NCBI GenBank assembly: GCA_963805475.1
Contig: CAWDUO010000010.1
Coordinates: 1 to 64,000 of the forward strand
Reading direction: 5' to 3'
DNA from: VRUE01 sp963805475
Lineage (GTDB): Bacteria > Actinomycetota > Thermoleophilia > Solirubrobacterales > 70-9
DNA length: 64,000 nt
The position numbers and the translations under genes were made by a program. Shown piece after piece: positions 1 through 9,462 of the stretch. The notes beneath the pieces are model-generated. The model had not been told where the DNA came from. It saw nothing but the letters and a program-made list of their open reading frames with translations, and ran no database searches. How positions within the stretch are numbered: the first letter of the stretch is position 1; each line of letters opens with the position of its first letter.

Positions 1-739
1 GAGGTGACCCGGGACATCGTCGCTAGGATCGCGATCTTGTCCTCGCGCCAGGCTGCGTCGTGGGCACCGGGCCCCTGGCCCTTGCCGCGGATCTGGAGCC
101 GGCCGCCGTCGACCTCGACGACGGCCAGGGCGGGTCGCGTCGCGACGCGCGGTTCGAGTGTGCCGGCCTGGAATCGGTCCACCTGCCCATCCCGCTCGAC
201 ACGCAACTGTTCGCCGACCTCGCGAGCGATGCGATCGAGTTGCCGACTGCTGATGTTTACCTCGGCTAGGTCGGCGACAGCCTCGGCGGCCTCGCGGAAG
301 GAGGGCTCGCGGGCGGCGGCGCGGACGACCTTGCGGAGCACCGAAGGGCTGTAGTCATGGGACGTCAGACGCAGTGATGGCCGCTGAGGGGAAAAAATCC
401 CGGCGGCAGGCCGGGCAGTGGCACTTGGGCTCGGCGTAGGGACCTCGCCGCCCCAGAAGTCGATGGTCCGTGGTTCGCGACCCACGGTGCAGGACCGTCC
501 ACACCTCGGACAGGGCTGCTCGGGCCCCAGCAGTGCGGCCTTCCGCTCCAGCAGATCGACGATGGTCCCCCGGGCGACGGCGGGGGCCGCAGTGATGGCC
601 GCCTGCTCAATGTCGTCGGCGTCCAGATCCAACTCGGGCCCGACCTCCTCGTGGACACGCCGGGCCACGATTTTCCCCAGCCCTCGGCCAACCGCTCGAC
701 CCCGGCCCGATCCATCGACGGTGATTTACGGAAAGGCAT
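1..739 (-). pseudogene. ISKra4-family transposase remnant, frameshifted and cut by the window edge
   Basis: Reading the minus strand in shifting frames gives an N-terminal region like ISKra4-family transposases. First comes an acidic helical stretch, then a CPRCGR motif, then CHCPACRRDFFP (a zinc-ribbon-like pair). After that come SPSVLRKVVRAAA, SFREAAEAVADLAEV, ISSRQLDRIAREVGEQL and AVVEVDGGRLQIRGKGQGPG. The last of these runs up to the window edge, so the catalytic C-terminus is not visible. At least three frame changes are needed, near 665, 440 and 385. No single frame covers the gene, so as written it cannot make an active transposase. The ATG at 739 is a plausible start. No terminal inverted repeat was recognised. 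The family call rests on remembered motif order, not on a search. Confidence 0.6.
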
Positions 740-954
740 CGCGGTCCCTCCTTGGACTTCGGGTGATCGACAATCTGGGAAACTCCGCTTGACATCCTAC
801 CACAGACCGAGCCGCGCGAACCGCGTCTTACACCCGCTGGATAGGGCAAGCGGGGTTCTGCGTGGTGTAGGGTAACGCCCACTTGTTATAGTATACGTTA
901 GTATTCTATCTGAATTCTCATAATTATATACGATGCTCTTGCGAAGAGCCAGTT

Positions 955-1278
955 TTATTGCTGGCAGTTCGTATGCTGGACATCCTTGATTGATCGCGAT
1001 CGCACCTCGACTGACGAAAAACAGGCCGAGGCGAGCACTCGATATCCAAGGTCTTCATCCGTTACCGGCGTAAGGATACTGGAGGTGTGGCCGGGAGGAT
1101 CTTCGACCGCCTCAAAGCGCACTTCGGTGAAAGTTCGGTCGTGATGGATGTCGACATCATGCCTTTTGGCGAGGGTTTCCGGGAATACTCCACGGCGAGG
1201 TGGCCCGCTGCGATGTCCTGCTGGCCAGGATGGGTCCCACCGATACTGATCTTCCGACTTTTCTTTCCACGCTTGCAT
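955..1278 (-). CDS. unrecognised 107-residue ORF
   Basis: An open frame of 107 residues lies between the transposase remnant and the 3' end of the UnbV gene. It contains DIHHDRTFTEVRFEAVEDPPG and ends in NCQQ. I recognise no family, signal peptide or membrane segment. This part of the window is full of frame breaks, so it may be a fragment of a larger gene or a chance ORF. The stretch just beyond it, 880 to 955, is conspicuously AT-rich and holds no gene that I can see. Confidence 0.2.
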   Translation of the reverse strand: MQAWKEKSEDQYRWDPSWPAGHRSGPPRRGVFPETLAKRHDVDIHHDRTFTEVRFEAVEDPPGHTSSILTPVTDEDLGYRVLASACFSSVEVRSRSIKDVQHTNCQQ

Positions 1279-1312
1279 CTCGCGTAGGTTGGTCTATGAA
1301 TTCAAACCTCGA

Positions 1313-4300
1313 TCACTCCTGGGCCGTCCGCCCGATCTGAAATCCCGGCAAAGGTGATACCCGCCCTTGCCCTTCGCGAAGCTGATAGCCTGTGTCGGCG
1401 ACCAGATCGTTCCACTGGTCGACTCGTCCTGACGGCCAGCGGACTTCGACGGTGTCGACACGCTGGCGGTCGCCGAGGCCGAAATGGAGCTTGCCGTCAG
1501 GGCCGACTGATAGCTGCCGCCGCCCATGCGCTGGAGGTCTGACGACGGTTTCCCGCCTCGACCGTCACGCGGGCGCCGACGCCCTCGCGGTTTGATTGGT
1601 CCCTTCGAGCTGAAGGACACGAAGCGGCCGGGGTCCGCGGTCGGGTTGTGGAAGTAGGCGAGCGGTTCGTTCTGGGAGAGGATGAGGGCGTCAACGCGGC
1701 CGTCGTTGTCGACATCACCGGCGGCGAGGCCGCGGCCGACGCGGCCGGTTCCCAGGGGGGGCCGGCCTTATCGGAGACGTCGACCAACTTGAAACCGCCT
1801 TCGGCGGTCTTTCATAGAGCCGCGCGGGCATCGCGTAGAGGTAGAAGGGCCGGTTGTCGTTGACATGGCCATTGGTGATGAGCACGTCACGTCGTCCCTG
1901 GTTGGCGTGTCGACAAAGCCACGCCAAACCCAAGCAGGTAGCGGGTGGCCAGTCCGAGCCCGGAAATGGCGCTGACGTCGGTGAACAGGTCCTGGCCCAT
2001 GTTGCGGTAGAGCGTGGTTCCCTCGCCATAGAAGTTAGTGACCATCAGCTCGGGCCGGCCGTCGCCGTCGAGGTCGCCGCAAGCCACGCCCATCCCGGCC
2101 TGGTAGCCGCCTCCGGCGTTCCCCGCCACGCCGGACGCAGCGCGGATTCCTCAAACGGAAATCGGTCCTTGATTCATGTAACAGATAATTCGCCGTGCCA
2201 TCGTTGGATACGAACAGATCGACCTGGCCGTCGTCCGTTGACGTCGGCGGCGACCACGCCCAGGCTCCGGCCGCCCGGATCGACGAAACCCGCCGGCGCC
2301 GTGACGTCGGTGAACGCCCGCCGTCGTTGCTGAAAACATGGTCGGGCGCGGGCTCGACCTTGCTCGGATCGCAGTAGAAGAGTTCGCCCTTGTCATTCTT
2401 GCAGAGTCCCGGGTTCTCTGGATCCCAGAGCATGTAGTGGCAGACGTAAAGGTCGAGAAGGCCGTCGTTGTCGAGATCGGCGAACGCCGAGGAGGTGGGG
2501 TTGTCGCGACGCCGGCAAGCCCCGCCGCTTCCGTGACATCCTCGAACGGCCGTCCCCCCTTGTTGCGTAAAAGGACATACGCGCAAAGTCGGGTCAGGAA
2601 GAGATCGGCGTAGCCATCGTTGTCGTAATCTCCCACCGACACGCCAAGGCCGTAGCCGCGACCTCGCAAGAGGGACTCCAGTCCCGTCTCCGCGGTGACG
2701 TCCACAAAAGTCCCATTGCCCCTGTTGCGGAAAAGGCGGTCATTGCGATCGATTGCCTGGTCGGCCAGGCCGGAACCGGTGTTGAGAGGGCCTCCCTGAA
2801 CACAGTAGACATCCAGCCAGCCGTCGCCATCATAGTCGATCAGGCCAACTCCACCGGCCATGGTCTCGGGCAGAAAGTGTTCCGGGGTCTGGCCGTTGTC
2901 AAAAAGGAACCGCAGACCAGCCGACTCGGCATCGTCCTGAAATCTGGGAATCCGTGTCCCGGCAAAGCCATTCCGAAGCTCATCCACGCGGCTGGATTTG
3001 GCGACTTCCTCCGGCGTCGAAGCCGACCCGGGAAGGAGGTCAGCAAGGCGGTCTGCCAGAGTCGTCGATCCGTGTCGCTGAGACTCAATGCCATTTTCAA
3101 CGCGTGCGGACAGTTGCCTTGCAGAAGCCAGCAGAGCTGCGGGCAAGGGAAGGGAGCCGTCAAAGTGTATGCTTCGCGCTCTCCTTGGCCGAGGAGTGAG
3201 CCTGGGTCAGCAAGGACCAGGCTTCCGCGTCGAAGTCTCGGCTCAGGGTAACCATCAGTTGAGAAAGTTCCGAAGCATGAGACAGCATCTGGCTCTCGTC
3301 CAGAAGGATCTTGCGGACGCGATCCTTGGCCGAGTCCGCCTGAGCCTTCATGCGGTGCAGCCGCTCGGCCTCGTGCGGCTGACCGGCCTCGAGCATTAAT
3401 GCCGCCAGGCGCTCGAGTGCCCGGGTGTCGCCTGGACGCACCTTGACCAGCCGCTCCAGTTCATGTTGCTGGGCCAGCCGATCTCCTCGGCGTTCCGCCA
3501 ACCATGCCCGGAGGCTGAAAAGATCAGGCTCATGGAGATGAATTGAGGGCAACCGCTGAGCGGCTTTCCAGAACCGGGGAAGCTCGTTGTGGGCCAGGGC
3601 AAGCTCCAGGTTCGCCTCCCAGACCGACGGATCGTCCGCCCGCCGCTCGCCGCACCGGCTCAGCCAGCGGGCAGATTCCTCGAAACGGCCGGTGACAAGC
3701 GCGTGATTCGCTCGTCCCAGCCAGACACGATCGTCCTCCTGGTCTGCTTTCTCGAGGGCCAGGCCCCACGATTCGACGGGCATCGGCGAGTTGTCCAGAA
3801 GCCAGATTTCCCGAAGAACTCCGGCCGGATCTTGACTGCGACACCAGGATCGGCGAAGGAGGCGGCGGACGTCCTCGAAACGTCCTTCAAAACGGTAGAG
3901 GCGGCTGAGGGTCCGTTCGAGTTCCTGGCTTTCTCTTGCGGGCACGGTTGCAATCGCTCGGAGCAGGACCTCCTCCGCCGGGCTGTAGCGCCCCGCGTTG
4001 ACCAGGTGAGTTGCCAGAAGAACGGCCGCGCGCAAGAAGTGGGCACTCCACCGGGGGACCTTTGCCCACGCCTCCAGGCCTCTTCACGATGGCCTCGGGC
4101 CAGGTCGCATTCGCCCAGCAAGAGGAGCACTTCGCCGTCATCCGGCCGACTTTCCGCCAGACGAGCCAGCCGCTGGTGCGCCAGACTGAAGAGACTGGCG
4201 CCGAAGGCCTGTCGAGCCTCTGCCAGCTCGAGTCGACGAGTACGCTCCCGCAGCCAGAGCACGCCGCCCCCGGAAGCAATGGCCAAACCGACGAGCCCGA

Positions 4301-4346
4301 CGACAAGGATGCCCCATCTGCTCGTGAACCAACGACTTGTCGACAT
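1313..4346 (-). pseudogene. TPR plus FG-GAP/VCBS repeat plus UnbV protein, multiply frameshifted
   Basis: Transcribed from 4346 down to the TGA at 1313-1315. The N-terminus is a membrane anchor (WGILVVGLVGLAIASGGGVLW) followed by TPR-like helices such as AEEVLLRAIATVPARESQELERTL. After about 3150 come FG-GAP repeats with calcium-binding-type loops (DYDGDGWLDVY, DYDNDGYADLF, DLDNDGLLDLY, DLDGDGRPELM). A C-terminal UnbV domain follows (LHFGLGDRQRVDTVEVRWPSG, GYQLREGQG). Frame changes occur near 4070, 3150, 2490, 2290, 2130, 1900, 1780 and 1510, so the protein survives only in pieces. The stop at 3160 and the restart at 3146 could instead mark two adjacent genes. Such proteins are extracytoplasmic and abundant in Planctomycetota; their function is unknown. 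So many breaks with otherwise conserved motifs suggest sequence error as much as real decay. Confidence 0.6.
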
Positions 4347-4578
4347 GCTGCCGAGGCTCCCGGTTTCTCCGGCTCATCTGCGCCGGCGGTGGACTGCGAG
4401 GCGAATCGCAGGCGAGATTCGAGTCATCACCGTCTTATCTTCGCGGAAACAGGTCTTGCGGGGCAAGTCTCGCCCATGCTTCGCAAAGCGTTGACGGGGC
4501 GTTGACGAATCCAAACTTGGGAACTTATCATTCTGAAACCTTGACACTTAGCGCCCTGGGGCGAAGGGAACGGCAAGA

Positions 4579-5850
4579 TTGATGGATGGCGACGGTGAGA
4601 TTTCCAGGTCGCGGCGGCAGGTTTCCGCGGTCCTCCCTGGCCCGACCAAGCTGATACTGCTTGCCGCCATCCATGCGCTCGCCGGGGCTGCGTTCTGGAT
4701 GATCTCCTCGGTACGAGAAGGCCGCTCACTGCCCCGACGGTCACGCAAGGTGGCCCTGCTCACTTTTGGTAGGCCGTTTCCGGATGAAGGGCTATACCCT
4801 ACCGATCCTTATATCGGTTCCGCGGCCTGTTCCGAGTGTCATCCTGGAGAGGCGGCACTTTTTGCCGCGTTCCGGACACGCATCGACGCTGCGCCCGGCC
4901 GGTACGCTGGCACTGGCGCGTCAGCTCGACGGAACAAGCGTGGCTGATCCCGAGTATCCTGGCGTCAGGTGGAGTTATCGCTACCGCGACGGGGAGCTCC
5001 TGATCGCCCGCAAGACACAGGATAAGTTCGAAGAGTGCATCGCCGATTATGCATTTGGATCGGGACATCACGCAACGACATTCGTGAGTATGATTCGCCC
5101 GGAGACTCCCGCGATCCTGGAACATCGACTGACCTATTTTGCTGAGATCAGCGGGCTGGCGCTGACTCCCGGGCACAACATCAAGCCCCCTCCGCCCGGA
5201 TTGACGGCGATGGGGGCGTCCCACCCGCCCGTGCCACCCGTTCCTGTTTTGGCTGTCACGCCACGGAGATTTCCACCGAAGGGGGAACGGGAGTCGACGA
5301 GAAGATGATGATTCCCAACGTGACGTGCGAGCGATGTCACGGTCCTGGCAGAGCCCACGTCGCGGCGGCCCGCCGCGGTGATCGCGACTCCGATCTCTCG
5401 ATGCACTTCAGTCGCGGGCGGTGGTCCGCACCCGAACTTCTGCGATTCTGTGGTGAGTGCCATCGTCATCCGAACGGTCCTCGTCCCGAGCAGATTCGCC
5501 GCGGCGATCCGCTTCTGGCCCGATTTCAACCGATCGGCCTTTCCCTCTCCAGGTGCTATCGTGAGAGTGCGGGCAAACTCAGTTGCGTCAACTGCCACGA
5601 CCCTCATGGCAGGGCCTCGGGGCACCGCTCGGACTATGATGCAATCTGTCTGAAATGTCACGCCGGAGAGGGATCTGCGTCTCACGCCGCGAAGGAATCC
5701 GCCGTTGCCGTGGCAATGTGTCCGGTCTCGCCTGGCGAGCGTTGCGTTGAGTGCCACATGCCACGCGTCAAGCTGGAAGCGAACATCGTCCTTTCCGATC
5801 ATTGGATCCGCATTCCGCAGAACGACTCCCAGAACCGCTCGGAAAAATGA
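4579..5850 (+). pseudogene. multiheme cytochrome c (seven CXXCH), two frame breaks
   Basis: The start at 4579 (or the ATG at 4582) gives a basic N-terminus and a hydrophobic segment (LILLAAIHALAGAAFWM) for export. Heme-binding motifs appear in order across frames: CSECH, CFGCH, CERCH, CGECH, CVNCH, CLKCH and CVECH. Continuity needs a frame change near 4870, before GHASTLRPAG, and a second near 5190-5220, before CFGCHATE. After that one frame runs to the stop at 5850. The motif order and the PHGRASGHRSDYDAICLKCH segment fit periplasmic multiheme cytochromes found beside TPR and CRTAC1-like proteins in Planctomycetota. It would carry electrons outside the cytoplasmic membrane; partner and substrate are unknown. 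It is divergent from the TPR/FG-GAP gene, with about 230 bp between them. Confidence 0.65.
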
Positions 5851-6237
5851 TTCGAGAGGGGAGCGTGAGCCGATTCTCAGGGGGATGCGGCGGCGTTGCT
5901 CTGCCGGATCCATCCGTGAAGCTCGCGGCGATCATCACATCGGTCCTCGCGTTGTTCAAGAAGCACATGCCCATGGCATTGCTTCAACTTGAACGTTCTT
6001 TCACGTCGGGTTGTCACTTCCGCGTGAAGATCGCCCGAAGTCGATGAGGCCAGGGTATTTAAACGACCCGACAACTCGTCTCTTCGAGGTTCCGGCCGGA
6101 AATGAACAAGAAGCGGACGGGGCCGACCGAAATTTAAAAAATCTCCAACAGGGCTGGTATCCCCTTGCGGAGCCGGGCCTAGAATTGTATTTTATCAAAT
6201 CGTCATCCACGGTCGTGCTTCATTTCCAGAAGGGGTT
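5851..6237 (+). other. 387-base stretch without a recognisable gene
   Basis: This lies between the cytochrome gene and the DUF1559 gene. Short ORFs cross it on both strands but none resembles a known protein. It falls in composition towards its right end (AATTTAAAAAATC at about 6131, then TTGTATTTTATC), which could host the promoter of the downstream gene. AAGGGG just before 6238 is a plausible ribosome binding site for the ATG at 6244. Confidence 0.35.
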
Positions 6238-6243
6238 GTGCTC

Positions 6244-7382
6244 ATGCTCAAGACAAGGGTTCGGCGCAGGTTTACGCTCATCGAACTTCTGGTGGTCATC
6301 GCCATCATCGCGGTCCTTATCGCACTGCTCTTACCCGCGGTTCAGTCGGCACGCGAGGCGGCACGCCGGGCGCAGTGCACCAACAACTTGAAACAGCTCG
6401 GGCTGGCCGTTCACAATTACCACTCGACTTATAATGTGCTTCCTGCCGACGATATGTGGATGGGTGCAACTTATGGCAACTCGGCCGCCACGGGGGGCAG
6501 TTGGGGATGGAACGCGAGCTGGCCGGTCTGCTTGTTGCCTAATATCGAGCAAACGCCGCTCTACAACGCCTACAACCAGGGTTTCTCACCAGATTCACTG
6601 CAGAACTCCACCGTCAGTTACAACGCCATTGCAACGTTGCTCTGCCCGTCGGAAAACCAAAAAGTGCGGCCAAATTATCCTTGGGCCCCGATCAACTACC
6701 ACGGCAACCGGGGTGGGCCGGGGATCATCCGCCACTGGAGCGGCACGGTAGAAGCACCGTTCACCTGCGCGACCTCGAACCAGATCATGGTCAACGGCTG
6801 GACCGTGGGCACGTGCTGGTGGGGCGCCGACAGCAATCTCGCATTTTTCGGCCTCGAAGGTGTGACCGATGGAAGCTCGAACACAGCACTGTTCAGCGAG
6901 AAACTGCTCGGCGTCTCGACATCCGATCCGGTGCCCACCGTCAGTTCGCCTAACGGCAAGCGGGCGATTTTCGAGAATCCTCCGGGACATAACCCCGGCT
7001 ACAATCTGGGAAATCCCGCGTTTGCCCTCTCGAACCTCCAGGCGTGCCAGAGTCTACCAGGTACATTCCCTGCAAGTGGTGCAAACTGGCTGAGCGGGTT
7101 CTCCTGGACCATGGGATACCCGTGGCATGCCGTCGTCGCCCGATACGATCACTACAACACGCCCAATAAACTGACTTGCATCATTCAGGACGAGACGACC
7201 GGGAGCGGCGAGTGGGGGGGGCGGCAGGAATCGTCACGGCCACCAGTAACCATCCTGGTGGAGTGAACGTCTGCTTCACGGATGGCTCGGTCCGGTTCGC
7301 CAAGGATTCGGTCAGCCTCCAGAGCTGGTGGGCGATCGGCACGCGGAACGGTGGCGAGGTCGTCAGCTCCGATTCCTACTGA
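6244..7382 (+). pseudogene. DUF1559 prepilin-like protein, one frame break in a G run
   Basis: The N-terminus has the type II pseudopilin/prepilin methylation motif (RRFTLIELLVVIAIIAVL) followed by PAVQSAREAARRAQCTNNLKQLGLAVHNYH, the classic start of DUF1559 proteins. The body carries SENQKV, GVTDGSSNTALFSEK and, in another frame, HPGGVNVCFTDGSVRFAKDSVSLQSWWAIGTR, the usual DUF1559 ending. The two frames join near 7214-7225 in a run of seven G, so one inserted or deleted base explains the break. ATG 6244 is preferred over GTG 6238 because AAGGGG is spaced for it. DUF1559 paralogues occur in large numbers in Planctomycetota and are thought to be exported and pseudopilin-like. Their role is unknown. 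Confidence 0.8.
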
Positions 7383-7570
7383 TCTGAACTCCATGTCAGT
7401 GCAGGGAGCGGTAACCGGTTACCCGTCCCTCGGGCCTCCGGACCGCTTCCTTTGCACTCTCAGGCCCGCCGGTTTCGATCGTGGAAGCCGAAGCCGGTCC
7501 GCGCCGGAGTCCTGAAACCCGTGAGCTCACCTCGAAGCGAGAGCATGGTGCTCGACTTCAAGAGGCTGGA

Positions 7571-7891
7571 ATGACGAAGATGAACTTCTCGATGATCGGA
7601 GCCTATCGTATGAGAACTCGTGCCTTTGCGAAATGGTGCCTGGCTGTCTCACTCCTTTCGTTTGGCCTGGCAGGCTGCGGGGGCGGCGGGATCGACGAGG
7701 GAATGCCACCGCCCGACAAGAAGGGTGTCCCGCTCGATCCGAACATGGTGAACATGCGGGGAATGAGCCCAACGGCTCAGAAGAAAGCCACTACGCTCAA
7801 TGCGAAGGCCGCGAAGGAGGCTGCCGGCAACCCCACCTGCCGAGACGAAGGAGTGATGAGGCTGTCCCGGAGCGATTTTCGGCTTTGCTGA
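7571..7891 (+). CDS. small putative lipoprotein downstream of the DUF1559 gene
   Basis: The ATG at 7571 gives a 106-residue product. It has a basic N-terminus, a hydrophobic core (CLAVSLLSFGLAGC) and a lipobox-like LAGC followed by glycines, then a proline- and lysine-rich region (MPPPDKKGVPLDP). The frame ends in MRLSRSDFRLC, an unusual tail, so the natural C-terminus may lie in another frame. Small lipoproteins of this build often follow DUF1559 genes in Planctomycetota. No enzymatic motif is visible. Confidence 0.5.
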   Translation: MTKMNFSMIGAYRMRTRAFAKWCLAVSLLSFGLAGCGGGGIDEGMPPPDKKGVPLDPNMVNMRGMSPTAQKKATTLNAKAAKEAAGNPTCRDEGVMRLSRSDFRLC

Positions 7892-7981
7892 GTCGGTATT
7901 GTGCCCCGAAGCCGATGCGTTTGATTGTTGCGGCAGGGTCTCCGGACCTTGCCGCAATGCGCTTTGGCCCCATCCTTTTCA

Positions 7982-9418
7982 TCAGCGATTCACAGCGATT
8001 CCTTTGCGAGAGTCCACAAGCTCTTTCACGTTCCCTATCCCTTCGCGGATCAGATAGCTCGAGTCAGCGGTCAGGTTCGAGTGGCGATCGACCGTTCCTG
8101 AAGGCCAGCGGATGGTCAGACTGGTGACCGTCCGGGTCTCACCCAGTCCGATCAGCAGACGCGGGTCGTGGGCGGATGCAAGGCTGGAACCTCCCTTGCG
8201 CTGGCGAACGAAAAATCGGCCGCCCGCCTCGATCTCGACGCGCGCACCGACGGCGTCGCGATTGGAGCGGACTCCTTCCAGGCAGAGACGGATCCAGTGG
8301 TTGGAGTGCCTGGTGTCGTTGCGCAGCAAGGCGGGCCGCGCGTCCTTGTGGTTGATCACGAGGTCGACGTCTCCGTCGTTATCCAGGTCGCCGCAGGCGA
8401 GTCCCCTTCCGAGGTGGTCGGTATCGAAGTATGATCCCGCCTCACGCGTGGCGAGTTGGAACCGCTTCCCCTGGATGTTGCGATGAAGCAGGGCGGGCTC
8501 GGCGTAGGGCGTGCCATGCCCGAGTTCTTCCAGGTTATCGTCGATGTGGCCGTTGGCCACGAAGCAATCGAGCCAGCCGTCCTGGTCGAAGTCGCTCAAC
8601 GTACAGCCCCAGCCCACCCATAGCACACTGTCGTGGAAAAGGCCGCTGGTGCGGGTCCGGTCTTGAAACGTCCCTCCGCCGAGATTGATGAAGGTGGCCA
8701 CGGCCTCGTTCCAGAAGTTGGTCACCAGCAGGTCGGTCCGTCCGTCACCGTTGATGTCTCCGGCGTCGACGCCCATTCCCGCTCGGGTCAAGCCGTCGGG
8801 GCCGTAGCCTGCGCCCGAGGTTTCCGTGACATCCTGGAACCGGCCGTCGCCGTGATTGAGGAAGACGAAGTTCGGGCACATATCATTGGCGACGTAGAGA
8901 TCGATCAGGCCGTCGTCGTTGAGATCGGCGGCGACCACGCCCAGGCCGCGTCCGTCCGTGCGACCCAGGCCCGCTGCTTCGGTCACGTCGGTAAACGTGC
9001 AATTCCCGTTGTTGCGGTAAAGGACATGCCGGGCGGGCTGGATCGATCTGGGCGAGCAGTAAACGCGCATCCTGGGTGGTGGTGGCTCCATGAGGGCCGA
9101 CGGTGTGCCGTCGCAGTATCGATCGTCGTCCGGCAGCTTCCACGTGCCGTAATTCGCCACGTAGAGGTCAAGGTCGCCGTCGTTGTCATAGTCGAGGAAC
9201 GCTCCGGCGAAGGACCATCCGGGACGATCAATTCCGGCAGCCTTGCTGATGTCCGTGAAGGTCCCATTGCCGTTGTTCCGATACAGGACGTTCGACCCGT
9301 AGTTGCAAAGGAAGACGTCCTGATCGCCGTCGTTGTCGATGTCGCCCACGACGAAGCTCGCGGGAAGCCTCCCTGCGTCCTTGATCTGCTTGACCAGACA
9401 CCCTCTCAGCAAGTTTTT
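7982..9418 (-). CDS. CRTAC1-type FG-GAP/UnbV protein, 5' end lost at the join
   Basis: One uninterrupted frame from the join to the stop at 7982, about 478 residues. It holds FG-GAP loops (DIDNDGDQDVFLCNYG, DYDNDGDLDLYVANYG, DLNDDGLIDLYVAND, DINGDGRTDLLVTNF, DFDQDGWLDCFVANGH, DLDNDGDVDLVINH). These are followed by a C-terminal UnbV domain (DAVGARVEIEAGGRFF, SLTIRWPSGTVD, YLIREG). The start codon and signal peptide are missing because, upstream of about 9418, the sequence changes to actinobacterial DNA in which the membrane-protein gene uses a different frame. The frame stays formally open through that DNA as a high-GC artefact. This is the only long gene in the left block without an obvious frame break. 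Confidence 0.75.
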   Translation of the reverse strand, partial: KNLLRGCLVKQIKDAGRLPASFVVGDIDNDGDQDVFLCNYGSNVLYRNNGNGTFTDISKAAGIDRPGWSFAGAFLDYDNDGDLDLYVANYGTWKLPDDDRYCDGTPSALMEPPPPRMRVYCSPRSIQPARHVLYRNNGNCTFTDVTEAAGLGRTDGRGLGVVAADLNDDGLIDLYVANDMCPNFVFLNHGDGRFQDVTETSGAGYGPDGLTRAGMGVDAGDINGDGRTDLLVTNFWNEAVATFINLGGGTFQDRTRTSGLFHDSVLWVGWGCTLSDFDQDGWLDCFVANGHIDDNLEELGHGTPYAEPALLHRNIQGKRFQLATREAGSYFDTDHLGRGLACGDLDNDGDVDLVINHKDARPALLRNDTRHSNHWIRLCLEGVRSNRDAVGARVEIEAGGRFFVRQRKGGSSLASAHDPRLLIGLGETRTVTSLTIRWPSGTVDRHSNLTADSSYLIREGIGNVKELVDSRKGIAVNR

Positions 9419-9452
9419 GTTCCTTTTCCCCTCTATTCGAGGAAAAGGAACA
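9395..9452. other. compositional and phylogenetic join, probably an assembly chimera
   Basis: Left of about 9418 the coding sequence is a Planctomycetota-like FG-GAP protein. From 9419 on, a hairpin of the actinobacterial hairpin family begins, followed at 9463 by an actinobacterial membrane-protein gene in another frame. The hairpin's right flank (CAGTTGGAGGGG) has no partner on the left, although relatives of this hairpin elsewhere have paired outer arms. The break therefore seems to fall exactly at the left edge of the stem. No integrase, insertion sequence or tRNA sits at the junction. Confidence 0.6.
9419..9451. repeat. hairpin H1, GTTCCTTTTCC arms
   Basis: The left arm GTTCCTTTTCCCCTC and right arm GAGGAAAAGGAAC pair with a two-base bulge around a TATTC loop. 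It lies 11 bases beyond the stop of the membrane-protein gene on the minus strand and could terminate it. It shares the TGTTCCTTTTCC arm with the hairpin at 26239-26277 and, less closely, with that at 22501-22546. Confidence 0.75.
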
Positions 9453-9462
9453 GTTGGAGGGG

